Shown here: positions 7,510 to 15,961 of the stretch, piece after piece
Layout: each line of letters opens with the position of its first letter
Numbering within the stretch: the stretch's first letter is position 1
Assembly: GCA_903789595.1 (NCBI GenBank)
Contig: CAIFEZ010000008.1
Location: forward strand, 1 to 64,000
Direction: 5' to 3'
DNA from: an uncultured eubacterium 1-6
Lineage (GTDB): Bacteria; Bacillota; Clostridia; Lachnospirales; Lachnospiraceae
Length of the DNA stretch: 64,000 nucleotides
Position numbers and translations under genes: made by a program
Notes under the pieces: generated by a model
Told to the model about the DNA's origin: nothing
Database searches by the model: none
The model's input: only the letters and a program-made list of their open reading frames with translations

Positions 7510-8638
7510 CTCACACGCCGTTCTCTCTGCCTCGTCTGCTGACAGATGGCTTCATTGCCAGCCGTCTGTAAGACTCAGCGAGGGATTTGAAGACAAAGGA
7601 AGCGGCTACGCCATGGAAGGCACCTGCGCGCATGCCCTTGCCGAATACAAGCTCCGCAAGGCGCTCGGATATCCGGCTGATGATCCGACAGATAACCTCG
7701 ACTTCTACAACGAGGAGATGGACGAAGCAACCGATGGGTATGTGAGCTACGTACTCGAACAGGTGCAGGCCGCGAAAGAGACCTGTGCGGACCCGATTGT
7801 CATGGTCGAACAGCGCGTTGATTTCTCCCGCTGGGTGAAACAAGGCTTCGGCACCGCTGATGCACTTGTCATCGCAGACGGAACGCTCCACATTGTGGAT
7901 CTCAAGTATGGGACCGGGATCGAGGTCACGGCAGAGGATAATCCCCAGCTCAAATGCTACGCGCTCGGGGCCTTGGAGCTTTTCGATGACATCTACGACA
8001 TCGACGACATCGCCCTGCATATCTACCAGCCAAGACGTTCAAACGTCAGCGAGTGGCAGATCCCGAAGGCAGATCTTCTCACCTGGGCCGGGGAAGTCCT
8101 GAAGCCCGCCGCGGATCTTGCATGGGACGGCAAGGGAGAATTCTCCTGCGGCGACTGGTGTCGGTTCTGCAAGGCGAAGAAAGTCTGCCGCGCCAGAGCT
8201 GAGGAGAACCTGAAGCTCGCGCAACACGACTTCAGGCTTCCGCCGGAACTGTCCGACGCGGAGATCGAGGTCATCCTCTCCAAGGTAGACGACCTGGTCT
8301 CGTGGGCGTCCGACATCAAGGAGTACGCGCTCCAGCAGGCTCTTTCCGGAAAGGAGTGGCACGGCTTCAAGCTGGTCGAGGGACGGTCCGTCCGCAAGTA
8401 CACCGATGAAACGTCCGTCGCCAAGGCAGTCACCGACGCCGGGTATGACCCGTATGAGAAGAAACTTCTGGGCATCACTGCCATGCAGAAGCTTCTCGGC
8501 AAGTCCCGTTTCAATGAACTCCTGTCGGCATATATCGAAAAGCCGCAGGGCAAACCTACTCTCGTGCCGGACAGCGACAAGCGCCCGGCCATGAACACAG
8601 CAAAAAACGATTTTATGGAGGAAAAAGATCATGAGTAA
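7499..8638 (+). CDS. DUF2800 family protein, PD-(D/E)XK (Cas4/RecB-like) nuclease
   Basis: 379 residues from ATG 7499, overlapping the previous gene by 11 bp. The N-terminal motif (HAVLSASSADRWLHCQPSVRLSE) and the central VDLKYG (D-x-K of the nuclease core) followed by NPQLKCYALGALELF fit a RecB/Cas4-like fold. Four Cys in CGDWCRFCKAKKVC near residue 225 resemble the Cas4 iron-sulphur ligands. In phages of this type it travels with DUF2815 and DNA polymerase, pointing to a role in replication or recombination (inference). It is translationally coupled to DUF2815 (8-bp overlap). Confidence 0.85.
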   Translation: MAANSHAVLSASSADRWLHCQPSVRLSEGFEDKGSGYAMEGTCAHALAEYKLRKALGYPADDPTDNLDFYNEEMDEATDGYVSYVLEQVQAAKETCADPIVMVEQRVDFSRWVKQGFGTADALVIADGTLHIVDLKYGTGIEVTAEDNPQLKCYALGALELFDDIYDIDDIALHIYQPRRSNVSEWQIPKADLLTWAGEVLKPAADLAWDGKGEFSCGDWCRFCKAKKVCRARAEENLKLAQHDFRLPPELSDAEIEVILSKVDDLVSWASDIKEYALQQALSGKEWHGFKLVEGRSVRKYTDETSVAKAVTDAGYDPYEKKLLGITAMQKLLGKSRFNELLSAYIEKPQGKPTLVPDSDKRPAMNTAKNDFMEEKDHE

Positions 8639-9197
8639 AAGAATTGCTAACCCGATGAAGGTCATCACTGGACCGAACACCCGCTGGAGCTACGCAAACG
8701 TTTGGGAGCCGAAGTCGATCAACGGCGGGACTCCTAAATACAGCGTCAGCCTCATCATTCCGAAGTCCGATACCGCAACGCTTACCAAGATCAAGGCGGC
8801 CATCGAGGCGGCCTACAAGGAAGGCGAGGCAAAGCTCCGCGGAAACGGAAAGACCGTGCCGGCCCTGTCGGCGATCAAGACCCCTCTCCGTGACGGCGAC
8901 GCAGAGCGTCCGGACGATGAGGCGTACAAAAACGCTTACTTCGTCAATGCGAACGCCACAACAGCGCCGGGCATCGTGGATGCTGATCTGAATCCGATTC
9001 TCACCCGCTCGGAGGTGTACAGCGGCGTTTACGGGCGTGCTTCCATCACCTTCTACGCCTTCAACAGCTCCGGCAACAAGGGCATCGCCTGCGGGCTTAA
9101 CAACCTGCAGAAGATCCGCGACGGTGAGCCGCTCGGAGGCAAGGCAAGTGCCGAGTCCGATTTTGCAACCGATGACGATGAAGATTTCCTGAACTGA
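8631..9197 (+). CDS. DUF2815 family protein (probable phage ssDNA-binding protein)
   Basis: 188 residues. Typical start MSKRIANPMKVITGPNTRWSYANVWEP, a basic middle and an acidic tail DDDEDFLN. An acidic C-terminal tail is a hallmark of single-strand binding proteins of the T7 gp2.5 kind, and the neighbours are a nuclease and a DNA polymerase; the ssDNA-binding role is inferred. It is the best conserved gene between the two prophages (59023 copy differs at only a few residues). AGGAAAAAGATC precedes the ATG. Confidence 0.82.
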   Translation: MSKRIANPMKVITGPNTRWSYANVWEPKSINGGTPKYSVSLIIPKSDTATLTKIKAAIEAAYKEGEAKLRGNGKTVPALSAIKTPLRDGDAERPDDEAYKNAYFVNANATTAPGIVDADLNPILTRSEVYSGVYGRASITFYAFNSSGNKGIACGLNNLQKIRDGEPLGGKASAESDFATDDDEDFLN

Positions 9198-9208
9198 AGG
9201 AGGCTACC

Positions 9209-9427
9209 ATGACTTGGACATATGTTCTCTGCGCTTTGACCCTGGCCCTGTATATTATCCTCGCCATTTTCTGGATCGTTCGTTCGATTGTTGATACGGT
9301 CGATGACCGCAGGCGCGACAAGGAAAACGCGAAGTGGGAAGCCGATAGGAAAAAGCTCGAGCTTGAAAAGGCACAGCGTGACAAGGAATACCACGAAGCG
9401 CGGATGAAAGAGCTGAACTCAAAGTAA
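9209..9427 (+). CDS. Small membrane-anchored coiled-coil protein
   Basis: 72 residues: one N-terminal transmembrane helix (YVLCALTLALYIILAIFWIV) followed by a charged helix rich in Lys, Glu and Arg with coiled-coil character. GGAGG precedes the ATG. The equivalent gene at 59609 keeps the layout but little sequence outside the charged helix. It could tether replication proteins to the membrane, but nothing shows this directly. Confidence 0.65.
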   Translation: MTWTYVLCALTLALYIILAIFWIVRSIVDTVDDRRRDKENAKWEADRKKLELEKAQRDKEYHEARMKELNSK

Positions 9428-9439
9428 AACAGACGGCAG

Positions 9440-9463
9440 GCGGTGGGGAGAGGTCTCCACCGC
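9440..9463 (+). promoter_or_regulatory. Conserved hairpin upstream of the DNA polymerase gene
   Basis: GCGGTGG (9440-9446) and CCACCGC (9457-9463) with a 10-base loop, followed by TTGTTTG and then the polymerase ribosome binding site. In prophage 2 the arms are GCGGCAG/CTGCCGC, so a base pair has changed on both sides. Possible attenuator. Confidence 0.55.
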
Positions 9464-9484
9464 TTGTTTGATTGGAGGTAGAAA

Positions 9485-11473
9485 TTGAAAACACTCAGCA
9501 TCGACATTGAAACATATAGCGACGTCAGCCTTGGTAAATGCGGTGTATACAAGTACGCCGAATCACCCACCTTTGAGATTCTGCTTTTCGGATATGCCGT
9601 TGACGGCGGCGAAGTCAAGACGATCGACCTCGCACAGGGAGAAAGGCTTCCGCCGGAACTCATCGACGCGCTTGTCAGTGACGAGGTCGTCAAATGGGCA
9701 TACAACGCGAACTTCGAACGAGTATGCCTCTCCAGGTATCTTCGTGACATGGAAATCAGTCTCGATCCGTTTTTCGATGATCATCCTTTGTCCATGAAAC
9801 GTGCCCGTTTCTTAAGTCCAAAAAGCTGGCGATGCTCGATGGTCTGGGCTTCCACGATGGGACTGCCGCGTTCTCTTGAAGGCGTCGGTGCTGTCCTCGG
9901 ACTGGAGAAACAGAAGCTCACCGAAGGAAAAGACCTCATTAAATATTTCTGCGTTCCCTGTGCTCCAACGAAATCGAACGGTGGCCGGACCAGAAACCTT
10001 CCCCGCGATGCTCTGAATAGATGGGAAGCCTTCAAGCGATATAACATCCGGGACGTAGAAACGGAAATGGGAATCAAGGAACGCCTGTCCAAGTTCCCGG
10101 TGCCGGACTTCGTATGGGACGAATACCACATCGATCAGGAGATCAACGACCGCGGCGTACGTCTGGATATGGATCTCGTGGAAAAAGCGATCGAATTGGA
10201 TACCCGTTCCCGTGCGGAACTCACCGCTGCCATGAAGGAACTGACATCGCTTGATAATCCGAACAGCGTGCAGCAGATGAAACAGTGGCTGGCTTTGCAG
10301 GGAGTCGAAGTGGAAAGCCTCGGGAAAAAGGAAGTCGCCAAGCTCATCGAATCCGTTCCGCCAAGACTTAAGGAAGCCCTTGAGCTCCGCCAGCAGCTAT
10401 CAAAGTCATCCGTGAAGAAATATCAGACCATGCAGCGGGCCGTGTGCGATGACGGCCGGGCCAGAGGCATGTTCGCATTCTACGGCGCAAACCGAACAGG
10501 CCGCTGGGCAGGCAGGCTCATCCAATTGCAGAACCTCCCGCAGAATCATCTGGAAGACCTGGCCTCCGCGCGTGCTCTGGTAAAATCCGGAAACTTCGAG
10601 GCCGTCAAGCTGCTCTATGAAGATGTCCCGGACACGCTCTCTCAGCTCATCCGCACGGCCTTCATCCCGAAGGACGGCATGCTCTTTTATGTCGCTGATT
10701 TCTCCGCGATCGAAGCGAGGGTCATCGCCTGGTATGCCGGTGAGAAGTGGCGGCAGAAGGTGTTCGAGGACGGCGGTGACATTTATTGCGCGTCAGCAAG
10801 CCAGATGTTTCATGTGCCGGTCGTGAAGCACGGCGTGAACGGCCACCTGCGTCAGAAAGGCAAGATCGCGGAGCTCGCGCTCGGCTACGGCGGCTCCGTC
10901 GGGGCGCTCAAGGCGATGGGTGCTCTTGAGATGGGTCTTTCCGAGGACGAGCTTTCTCCGCTGGTCGACGCATGGCGGCAGACCAATCCACATATTGTTC
11001 AGTTCTGGTGGGACATTGACCGGGCGGTTATGGACGCCGTACGCTATCATATTCCTTCCATCATTTACGGTTTGAAGATCGAATACCGCTCCGGGATGCT
11101 TTTCATCCGGTTGCCTTCCGGCAGGAGGCTCGCTTACGTAAAACCGAAGATCGGAACAAACAGGTTCGGCAGCGAATGTATCACCTATGAGGGCATCGGC
11201 CCTTCTAAGAAATGGGAGCGTCTCGACTCCTATGGTCCGAAATTCGTGGAAAACATCGTACAGGCCACTTCCCGCGACATTCTGTGCTACGCTATGAAGA
11301 CGCTTCGAAACTGCCGGATCGTCATGCACGTTCATGATGAGCTGATTATCGAAGCAGACCCATCGGTCTCCCTTGACGCGATCTGCGAGCAGATGGGCCG
11401 CACACCGCCGTGGACTCCTGGGCTTATTCTTCGTGCTGACGGTTATACCACGCCATTCTATAAGAAAGATTGA
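9485..11473 (+). CDS. Phage family A DNA polymerase with 3'-5' exonuclease domain
   Basis: 662 residues from a TTG start with GGAGG 6 bases upstream; the prophage 2 copy has ATG at the same residue. Exonuclease motif LSIDIETYS at the N terminus, and NRTGRWAGRLIQLQNLP in the middle. Polymerase motif A DFSAIEARVIAWYAG lies near 405, the O-helix-like RQKGKIAELALGYGGS near 457-472, and motif C HVHDE near 616. It lacks a 5'-nuclease domain, as usual for this phage family. It replicates phage DNA together with the D5 primase-helicase downstream. Confidence 0.95.
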   Translation: MKTLSIDIETYSDVSLGKCGVYKYAESPTFEILLFGYAVDGGEVKTIDLAQGERLPPELIDALVSDEVVKWAYNANFERVCLSRYLRDMEISLDPFFDDHPLSMKRARFLSPKSWRCSMVWASTMGLPRSLEGVGAVLGLEKQKLTEGKDLIKYFCVPCAPTKSNGGRTRNLPRDALNRWEAFKRYNIRDVETEMGIKERLSKFPVPDFVWDEYHIDQEINDRGVRLDMDLVEKAIELDTRSRAELTAAMKELTSLDNPNSVQQMKQWLALQGVEVESLGKKEVAKLIESVPPRLKEALELRQQLSKSSVKKYQTMQRAVCDDGRARGMFAFYGANRTGRWAGRLIQLQNLPQNHLEDLASARALVKSGNFEAVKLLYEDVPDTLSQLIRTAFIPKDGMLFYVADFSAIEARVIAWYAGEKWRQKVFEDGGDIYCASASQMFHVPVVKHGVNGHLRQKGKIAELALGYGGSVGALKAMGALEMGLSEDELSPLVDAWRQTNPHIVQFWWDIDRAVMDAVRYHIPSIIYGLKIEYRSGMLFIRLPSGRRLAYVKPKIGTNRFGSECITYEGIGPSKKWERLDSYGPKFVENIVQATSRDILCYAMKTLRNCRIVMHVHDELIIEADPSVSLDAICEQMGRTPPWTPGLILRADGYTTPFYKKD

Positions 11474-11491
11474 AGCATAATACACAGCTCT

Positions 11492-11524
11492 CACCTCCGC
11501 AGAAAAAGCGGAGGTGATTTTTTT
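11492..11524 (+). terminator. Rho-independent terminator after DNA polymerase
   Basis: CACCTCCGC (11492-11500) pairs with GCGGAGGTG (11508-11516) and is followed by ATTTTTTTT. It leads directly into copy 2 of the dispersed hairpin motif. Confidence 0.85.
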
Positions 11525-11573
11525 CCGCTCAAAATGGCTGCCCTTCTCCAGTGGAAAGTGAAAGGGTGAGCAT
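11524..11573 (+). promoter_or_regulatory. Dispersed hairpin motif, copy 2
   Basis: TCCGCTCAAA, then AATGGCT, the constant TCTCCAGTGGAA and AGCATT, which pairs with the left arm with one bulged G. It is located directly between a terminator and the antirepressor gene. Confidence 0.68.
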
Positions 11574-11610
11574 TCAAAAAACTTTCCGCTCGCCCGGAAA
11601 GGAAAATCTT

Positions 11611-12393
11611 ATGACAAAAGAAATCGAAACCTTTAGTAATCCGGAATTTGGAAGCATTAGGACAATCTCTGTAGATGGAGAACCTTGGTTCGTCGGCAAG
11701 GACATCGCCATGATCCTCGGCTACAGCAATCCGAGAAAAGCGGTTATTGACCATGTGGATGACGAGGACAAGGGAGTAACGAAATGTGACACCCTTGGAG
11801 GAGCGCAGGAAATGACGGTTATCAACGAGTCCGGCCTGTACTCCCTTATTCTCGGAAGCAAGCTGCCCACAGCAAAGCGTTTCAAGCATTGGGTGACCTC
11901 AGAGGTCCTGCCATCCATCCGCAGACATGGCCTTTACGCTATCGACGACATTCTGGAGAACCCGGATATCGCCATCGCGGCTTTGCAGGAACTCAAGGCG
12001 GAACGGGAAAAGAGACAGCAGCTTGAAAACACGGTCGCCGTCCAGACACAGCAGATTGCTGAGATGAAGCCGAAAGCCAGCTATTACGACGTGGTTTTAA
12101 ACTGCAAGGATCTCGTCGCCATCTCTGTCATTGCCAAGGATTACGGCTGGAGCGCGAAACGAATGAACAAGTGGCTGCATGAGAAAGGCATCCAGTTCAG
12201 ACAGCCGAGCGGTATCTGGCTCCTCTATCAACAGTACGCCGACAAAGGCTACACCTCCACGAAAACCACAACCTTCACCGGAAACGACGGTGAAATCCAT
12301 ACTGCCGTTCACACCTACTGGACGCAGGCAGGAAGGCTCTTCATTTATGAACAGATGAAAGCTGACGGAAACCTGCCGCTCATCGAGCAATAA
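11611..12393 (+). CDS. Phage antirepressor (BRO-N domain plus KilAC domain)
   Basis: 260 residues from ATG 11611 (GGAAAGG upstream). The N-terminal BRO domain (FGSIRTISVDGEPWFVGKDIAMILGYSNPRKAVIDHVDDEDKG) is followed by a coiled linker (about 125-155) and a C-terminal KilAC domain (LNCKDLVAISVIAKDYGWSAKRMNKWLHEKGIQF). Such proteins bind DNA or titrate repressors during induction. No CI-type repressor is recognisable nearby. The paralogue at 61986 is close to identical in the BRO core. Confidence 0.9.
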   Translation: MTKEIETFSNPEFGSIRTISVDGEPWFVGKDIAMILGYSNPRKAVIDHVDDEDKGVTKCDTLGGAQEMTVINESGLYSLILGSKLPTAKRFKHWVTSEVLPSIRRHGLYAIDDILENPDIAIAALQELKAEREKRQQLENTVAVQTQQIAEMKPKASYYDVVLNCKDLVAISVIAKDYGWSAKRMNKWLHEKGIQFRQPSGIWLLYQQYADKGYTSTKTTTFTGNDGEIHTAVHTYWTQAGRLFIYEQMKADGNLPLIEQ

Positions 12394-12405
12394 CCTTTTT
12401 CTGCT

Positions 12406-12437
12406 CACCTCCGTGAAAAAAGCGGAGGTGATTTTTT
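12406..12437 (+). terminator. Rho-independent terminator after the antirepressor
   Basis: CACCTCCG (12406-12413) pairs with CGGAGGTG (12423-12430), followed by ATTTTTT. Nearly the same hairpin as at 11.5 kb, and again placed directly ahead of the dispersed motif. Confidence 0.85.
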
Positions 12438-12482
12438 CCGCTCAAAACGACGTTCTTTCTCCAGTGGGAAGTAGAGGCGGAA
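12437..12482 (+). promoter_or_regulatory. Dispersed hairpin motif, copy 3 (weak pairing)
   Basis: TCCGCTCAAA and TCTCCAGTGGGAAGTAGAGG are both present. The arms that flank the constant core pair poorly here, unlike the other copies. It precedes the gene at 12510. Confidence 0.55.
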
Positions 12483-12509
12483 TAGCGCCTCGGAAAGGAG
12501 GTTGACCGC

Positions 12510-12926
12510 ATGGAGTTCAAAAACAGTGAAGGCTATCCTGATCCGACATGCTACGAGGCTCTTAAAAACATCAAGGCTGAAGAACAAAGGTCGCTCAGGG
12601 CTTTTCGTCCGATCGTCTACATCTGCTCTCCGTACTCCGGGGATATAGAGAAAAACGTAAACGCGGCCAGACACTACAGCCGTTTTGCCGTAGATCAGGG
12701 ATACATTCCGCTCGCACCGCATTTGCTTTTTCCCCAATTTCTCAATGACAACGACGAATCGGAACGCGCACTCGGACTGTTCTTTGGAAATGCCTTGATG
12801 AGCAAATGCGCCGAGGTCTGGGTGTTCGGAGACAGAATCTCCGCAGGGATGGAAACAGAAATCAGACGCGCCAGATGGAAAGGCTACCGTCTGCGCCATT
12901 TTACAGAAGATTGTCAGGAGGTTTAA
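12510..12926 (+). CDS. Nucleoside 2-deoxyribosyltransferase-like protein (DUF4406/DUF7768 type)
   Basis: 138 residues from ATG 12510 (GGAAAGGAGG upstream). The Rossmann-like core has IVYICSPYSGDIEKNVNAARHY, GYIPLAPHLLFPQFL and CAEVWVFGDRISAGMETEI, the layout of the YtoQ/nucleoside deoxyribosyltransferase fold found in many phages. A role in nucleotide metabolism or base modification is possible but not shown. The paralogue at 62860 keeps all of these motifs. It is followed after 2 bases by the next gene. Confidence 0.75.
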   Translation: MEFKNSEGYPDPTCYEALKNIKAEEQRSLRAFRPIVYICSPYSGDIEKNVNAARHYSRFAVDQGYIPLAPHLLFPQFLNDNDESERALGLFFGNALMSKCAEVWVFGDRISAGMETEIRRARWKGYRLRHFTEDCQEV

Positions 12927-12928
12927 GC

Positions 12929-13261
12929 ATGTACGAAATTAACGAACACACCAAGGTGCTGGATGACGGGACGGAAATCACAACCTATGAACGTGAAGTC
13001 GTAAGCGCCAACATCCTCGATGTGGAGGCCGGAACCACCGGTTACATGGGCGGCGACACCGGGCATGGCGGCAGAACCTATTTCAGAATTTCCGACGCGG
13101 CATGCACAGACATGGACGTTCATGTTTTACGCGACCGCTATGGAGACGCGGCAGGATTTGAAGTCACGCTCGGCGGTGACTGCGAGCTGGAAACCATGAT
13201 CCGGGCACTCAAATTCATCACGAAGGTGCTCGAGGACGAATCGAAGGAGGTCTGCGATTAA
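12929..13261 (+). CDS. Conserved phage protein of unknown function
   Basis: 110 residues from ATG 12929 (CAGGAGGTTTAAGC upstream). A mainly beta N-terminal part (TEITTYEREVVSANILDVEAGTTGYMGGDTGHGGRTYFRI) is followed by a C-terminal GGDCELETMIRALKFITKVLEDE helix. The paralogue at 63287 has the same glycine-rich GYxGGDTGHG loop. It lies between the deoxyribosyltransferase-like gene and the primase, so it is replication-associated by position only. Confidence 0.7.
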   Translation: MYEINEHTKVLDDGTEITTYEREVVSANILDVEAGTTGYMGGDTGHGGRTYFRISDAACTDMDVHVLRDRYGDAAGFEVTLGGDCELETMIRALKFITKVLEDESKEVCD

Positions 13262-13263
13262 AC

Positions 13264-15549
13264 ATGAAATTCACGTTATACACCGCCGACTATACGGGAA
13301 ATGAGGCCAACTGCCTCTATCCGCATGAAGCGATTATCAATGGTCCGGAAGATTTCGCGGCTGCCGTCGCCCACGATCATGTGACCGCGGCATATCAGAA
13401 CAGCTATCGTTCGAACGACAACTTTATCTCCGCCGACGCCATCGTCTGGGACTGTGACAACGATTTTTCAGAAAACCCGGACGACTGGGTGACACCGGAG
13501 AATCTGGCAAAAGGTGCTCTTGCTGACGTGTCATTCGCTGCTTCTCCCAGCCGCCACAACATGCTTCAAAAAGACAGCTACTCAGCTCGTCCCCGTTTTC
13601 ATCTGTTCGCACCGATCAACACCTGCTCAGATGCCGCTGCCTTTACAGCGCTTAAGAAGTCCGGTATCCGGCAATTTCCGTTCTTTGACTCCAAGGCGCT
13701 CGACGCGGCTCGTTTTCTGTATGGTGTGAAGGTAAAACCGGAAGACGTGTTCTGGCATGAAGGCACTCTTACGATTGATGAGATTCTGCCGGATGCGCCG
13801 GATGAGGAAGCACCGGAGGAACCGACTTACACCGGAGGCTCCATTCCTGAGGGGAGCCGCAACAACACGATGTCTCATTTCGCGGGCCGCGTGCTGAAAC
13901 GATTCGGGAACACGGACAAAGCCTATGAAGCGTATCTGGAACGCGCCGCCAAATGTGAACCTCCACTTCCCGCAAGGGAGCTGCGTACCATCTGGCACAG
14001 CGCTTTGAAGTTCTTCAAGAACAAAGTGGAAGGAAGCGACGGATATGTTCCTCCGGATGAGTATGAGGATACGTTTGGCACCAGTTTCCTGAAGCCGGAA
14101 GACTACTCCGACATCGGCGAGGCCAAGGTGATCGCCAAGGAATGCAAGAATAAACTTCGCTTCACCAGCGCCACGGACTTCATCGCCTTCGGCGGAGACC
14201 GCTGGTATGAGGACAAGCAGAAATCGCTGGGAGTCGTTGAAAACTTCATGGACGACCAGCTGCTCGACGCAACGGAGGCGATCCGGATCGCGGAAGAAAA
14301 CTTGACTGCCATCGGCGTCTCAGAATCGGACGTCAAATCAAGAAGCAAGGCTCTTGTCAATGCCGTCCCAGAAAACAAGATGGGACTTCTCTATGCCCTG
14401 CTTGGCGCGGACGCATATAAGAAGTTCGTCATGAAATACCGCAACTACAAGAACATCGTCAATGCTCAGAATGCTGCAAAGCCGATGCTGGCGCTTGATG
14501 TTTCGGAACTCGACTACGATCCGGAGCTTCTCAACACGCCGGACGCTACCTACGACCTGACGAAAGGTCTCTCAGGCAGCCATCCGCATGACCCCGATGA
14601 TCTCATAACCAAGATTACAGCCTGCTCTCCCGGTGATACGGGAAAGAATCTCTGGCGTGAGAATCTTGACCTGTTTTTCTGCGGCGACATGGAGCTCATC
14701 GACTATGTGCAGCAGATCGTCGGCATGGCGGCAGTCGGACGCGTCTATGCGGAACAGATGATCATCGCTTACGGCGGCGGTGCAAACGGAAAATCCACCT
14801 TCTGGAACACCATCGCCAGAGTTCTCGGTAACTACTCCGGCAAGATATCCGCCGAAGCACTCACCATGAACTGCAAGAGGAACGTCAAACCGGAAATGGC
14901 GGAGCTCAAAGGCAAGCGTCTCATTATCGCGTCGGAACTTGAAGAAGGTCAAAGGCTCAATACCGGCATGGTAAAGCAGCTCTGCAGCGTCGATCCGATC
15001 GAGGCGGAAAAGAAATATAAGGACCCGTTCCACTTTGATCCCTCGCATACACTCGTCCTCTATACGAACTACCTGCCGAAGGTGTCCGCCAATGATGACG
15101 GTACCTGGCGCAGGCTCATCGTGATTCCGTTCAATGCAAAGATCACCGGGAAATCCGACATCAAGAACTACTCCGACTACCTTTTCGAGCAGGCGGGCCC
15201 GGCGATCCTTTCATGGATTATCGAAGGTGCTGAAATTGCCATTGCAAAGGGATTCAAGATACCGGAACCGAAGGCGGTCAGAGACGCCGTTGACAAATAC
15301 CGTGAGGACAATGACTGGCTCGGGCAGTTCATTGACGAGCATTGCGATGTAGATCCGTCATATACGGAAAAATCCGGGGATCTTTATCAGCAATATCACG
15401 CAGTCTGCTTTCAGACCGGTGAGTACGCCAGAAGCACGACGGATTTCTACGGGAATCTGGAGAAGGCAGGATTCAAGCGTAAAAAGACCAGATCCGGAAT
15501 TCTCGTTTACGGCCTGAAGCTCAAAACCGGTCAGGATTTTCTGGACTGA
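13264..15549 (+). CDS. D5/P4-type primase-helicase
   Basis: 761 residues. The N-terminal part carries an Asp pair (VWDCDND, about 60) and ARPRFHLFAPI, fitting an archaeo-eukaryotic-type primase. A linker follows, with GSRNNTMSHFAGRVLKRFG (D5 N-like, about 198-216). The C-terminal superfamily 3 helicase has Walker A GGGANGKST (about 502-511), the sensor/Walker B region LIIASELEEGQRL and the arginine-finger-type WRRLIVIPF. It primes and unwinds phage DNA. The start has no strong ribosome binding site beyond AGGAGG at the end of the preceding gene, implying coupling. Confidence 0.9.
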   Translation: MKFTLYTADYTGNEANCLYPHEAIINGPEDFAAAVAHDHVTAAYQNSYRSNDNFISADAIVWDCDNDFSENPDDWVTPENLAKGALADVSFAASPSRHNMLQKDSYSARPRFHLFAPINTCSDAAAFTALKKSGIRQFPFFDSKALDAARFLYGVKVKPEDVFWHEGTLTIDEILPDAPDEEAPEEPTYTGGSIPEGSRNNTMSHFAGRVLKRFGNTDKAYEAYLERAAKCEPPLPARELRTIWHSALKFFKNKVEGSDGYVPPDEYEDTFGTSFLKPEDYSDIGEAKVIAKECKNKLRFTSATDFIAFGGDRWYEDKQKSLGVVENFMDDQLLDATEAIRIAEENLTAIGVSESDVKSRSKALVNAVPENKMGLLYALLGADAYKKFVMKYRNYKNIVNAQNAAKPMLALDVSELDYDPELLNTPDATYDLTKGLSGSHPHDPDDLITKITACSPGDTGKNLWRENLDLFFCGDMELIDYVQQIVGMAAVGRVYAEQMIIAYGGGANGKSTFWNTIARVLGNYSGKISAEALTMNCKRNVKPEMAELKGKRLIIASELEEGQRLNTGMVKQLCSVDPIEAEKKYKDPFHFDPSHTLVLYTNYLPKVSANDDGTWRRLIVIPFNAKITGKSDIKNYSDYLFEQAGPAILSWIIEGAEIAIAKGFKIPEPKAVRDAVDKYREDNDWLGQFIDEHCDVDPSYTEKSGDLYQQYHAVCFQTGEYARSTTDFYGNLEKAGFKRKKTRSGILVYGLKLKTGQDFLD

Positions 15550-15557
15550 AAGTAAAA

Positions 15558-15655
15558 GTGTGCAGGTCGAGAAGGTCTATATACAAAAGTCCCTATAGAG
15601 AAAAAATAAAAATTTATATAGAGGTTTTAGGAAATGACTATCGAGACCTGCACAC
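15558..15655 (+). repeat. Nested long inverted repeat around an AT-rich core (possible replication origin or RNA element)
   Basis: GTGTGCAGGTC (15558-15568) is matched exactly by GACCTGCACAC (15645-15655). Inside, TCTATATA (15576-15583) is matched by TATATAGA (15615-15622) around an A/T-only stretch. It lies directly after the primase-helicase gene and before the nuclease gene, within a 130-base gap that contains no ORF. Confidence 0.6.
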
Positions 15656-15679
15656 CTCAGGTTTTTCAAGGAGAAATGC

Positions 15680-15961
15680 ATGAACGAAAAGGAAATAGAA
15701 CGCAAATTAGTCGTGATGATAAAAAGCGCGGGTGGGATTGCGCCGAAGTTCGTCTCTCCGGGTTTTGCAGGTATGCCCGACCGTCTCATTTTATTACCTG
15801 ACGGGCATATGGCATTCGCGGAACTAAAGGCACCCGGTAAAAAGCCGAGATCGCTGCAAGTGTCACGCCACCGGCTCCTTCGGAAGCTGGGATACCGGGT
15901 CTATGTGATTGATGACGTAGACAAGATCGGAGGGATGCTGGATGAACTTCAAACCACATGA
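15680..15961 (+). CDS. VRR-NUC domain nuclease
   Basis: 93 residues, the size of stand-alone phage VRR-NUC proteins. The catalytic layout is visible: an N-terminal Glu (NEKEIERKL), GMPDRLIL and the E-x-K motif AELKAPG, followed by RHRLLRKLGYRVYVID. A PD-(D/E)XK fold able to cut branched or flapped DNA is expected from the family. It overlaps the SNF2 helicase start by 20 bp, implying that they act together in replication or recombination. AAGGAG precedes the ATG. Confidence 0.9.
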   Translation: MNEKEIERKLVVMIKSAGGIAPKFVSPGFAGMPDRLILLPDGHMAFAELKAPGKKPRSLQVSRHRLLRKLGYRVYVIDDVDKIGGMLDELQTT

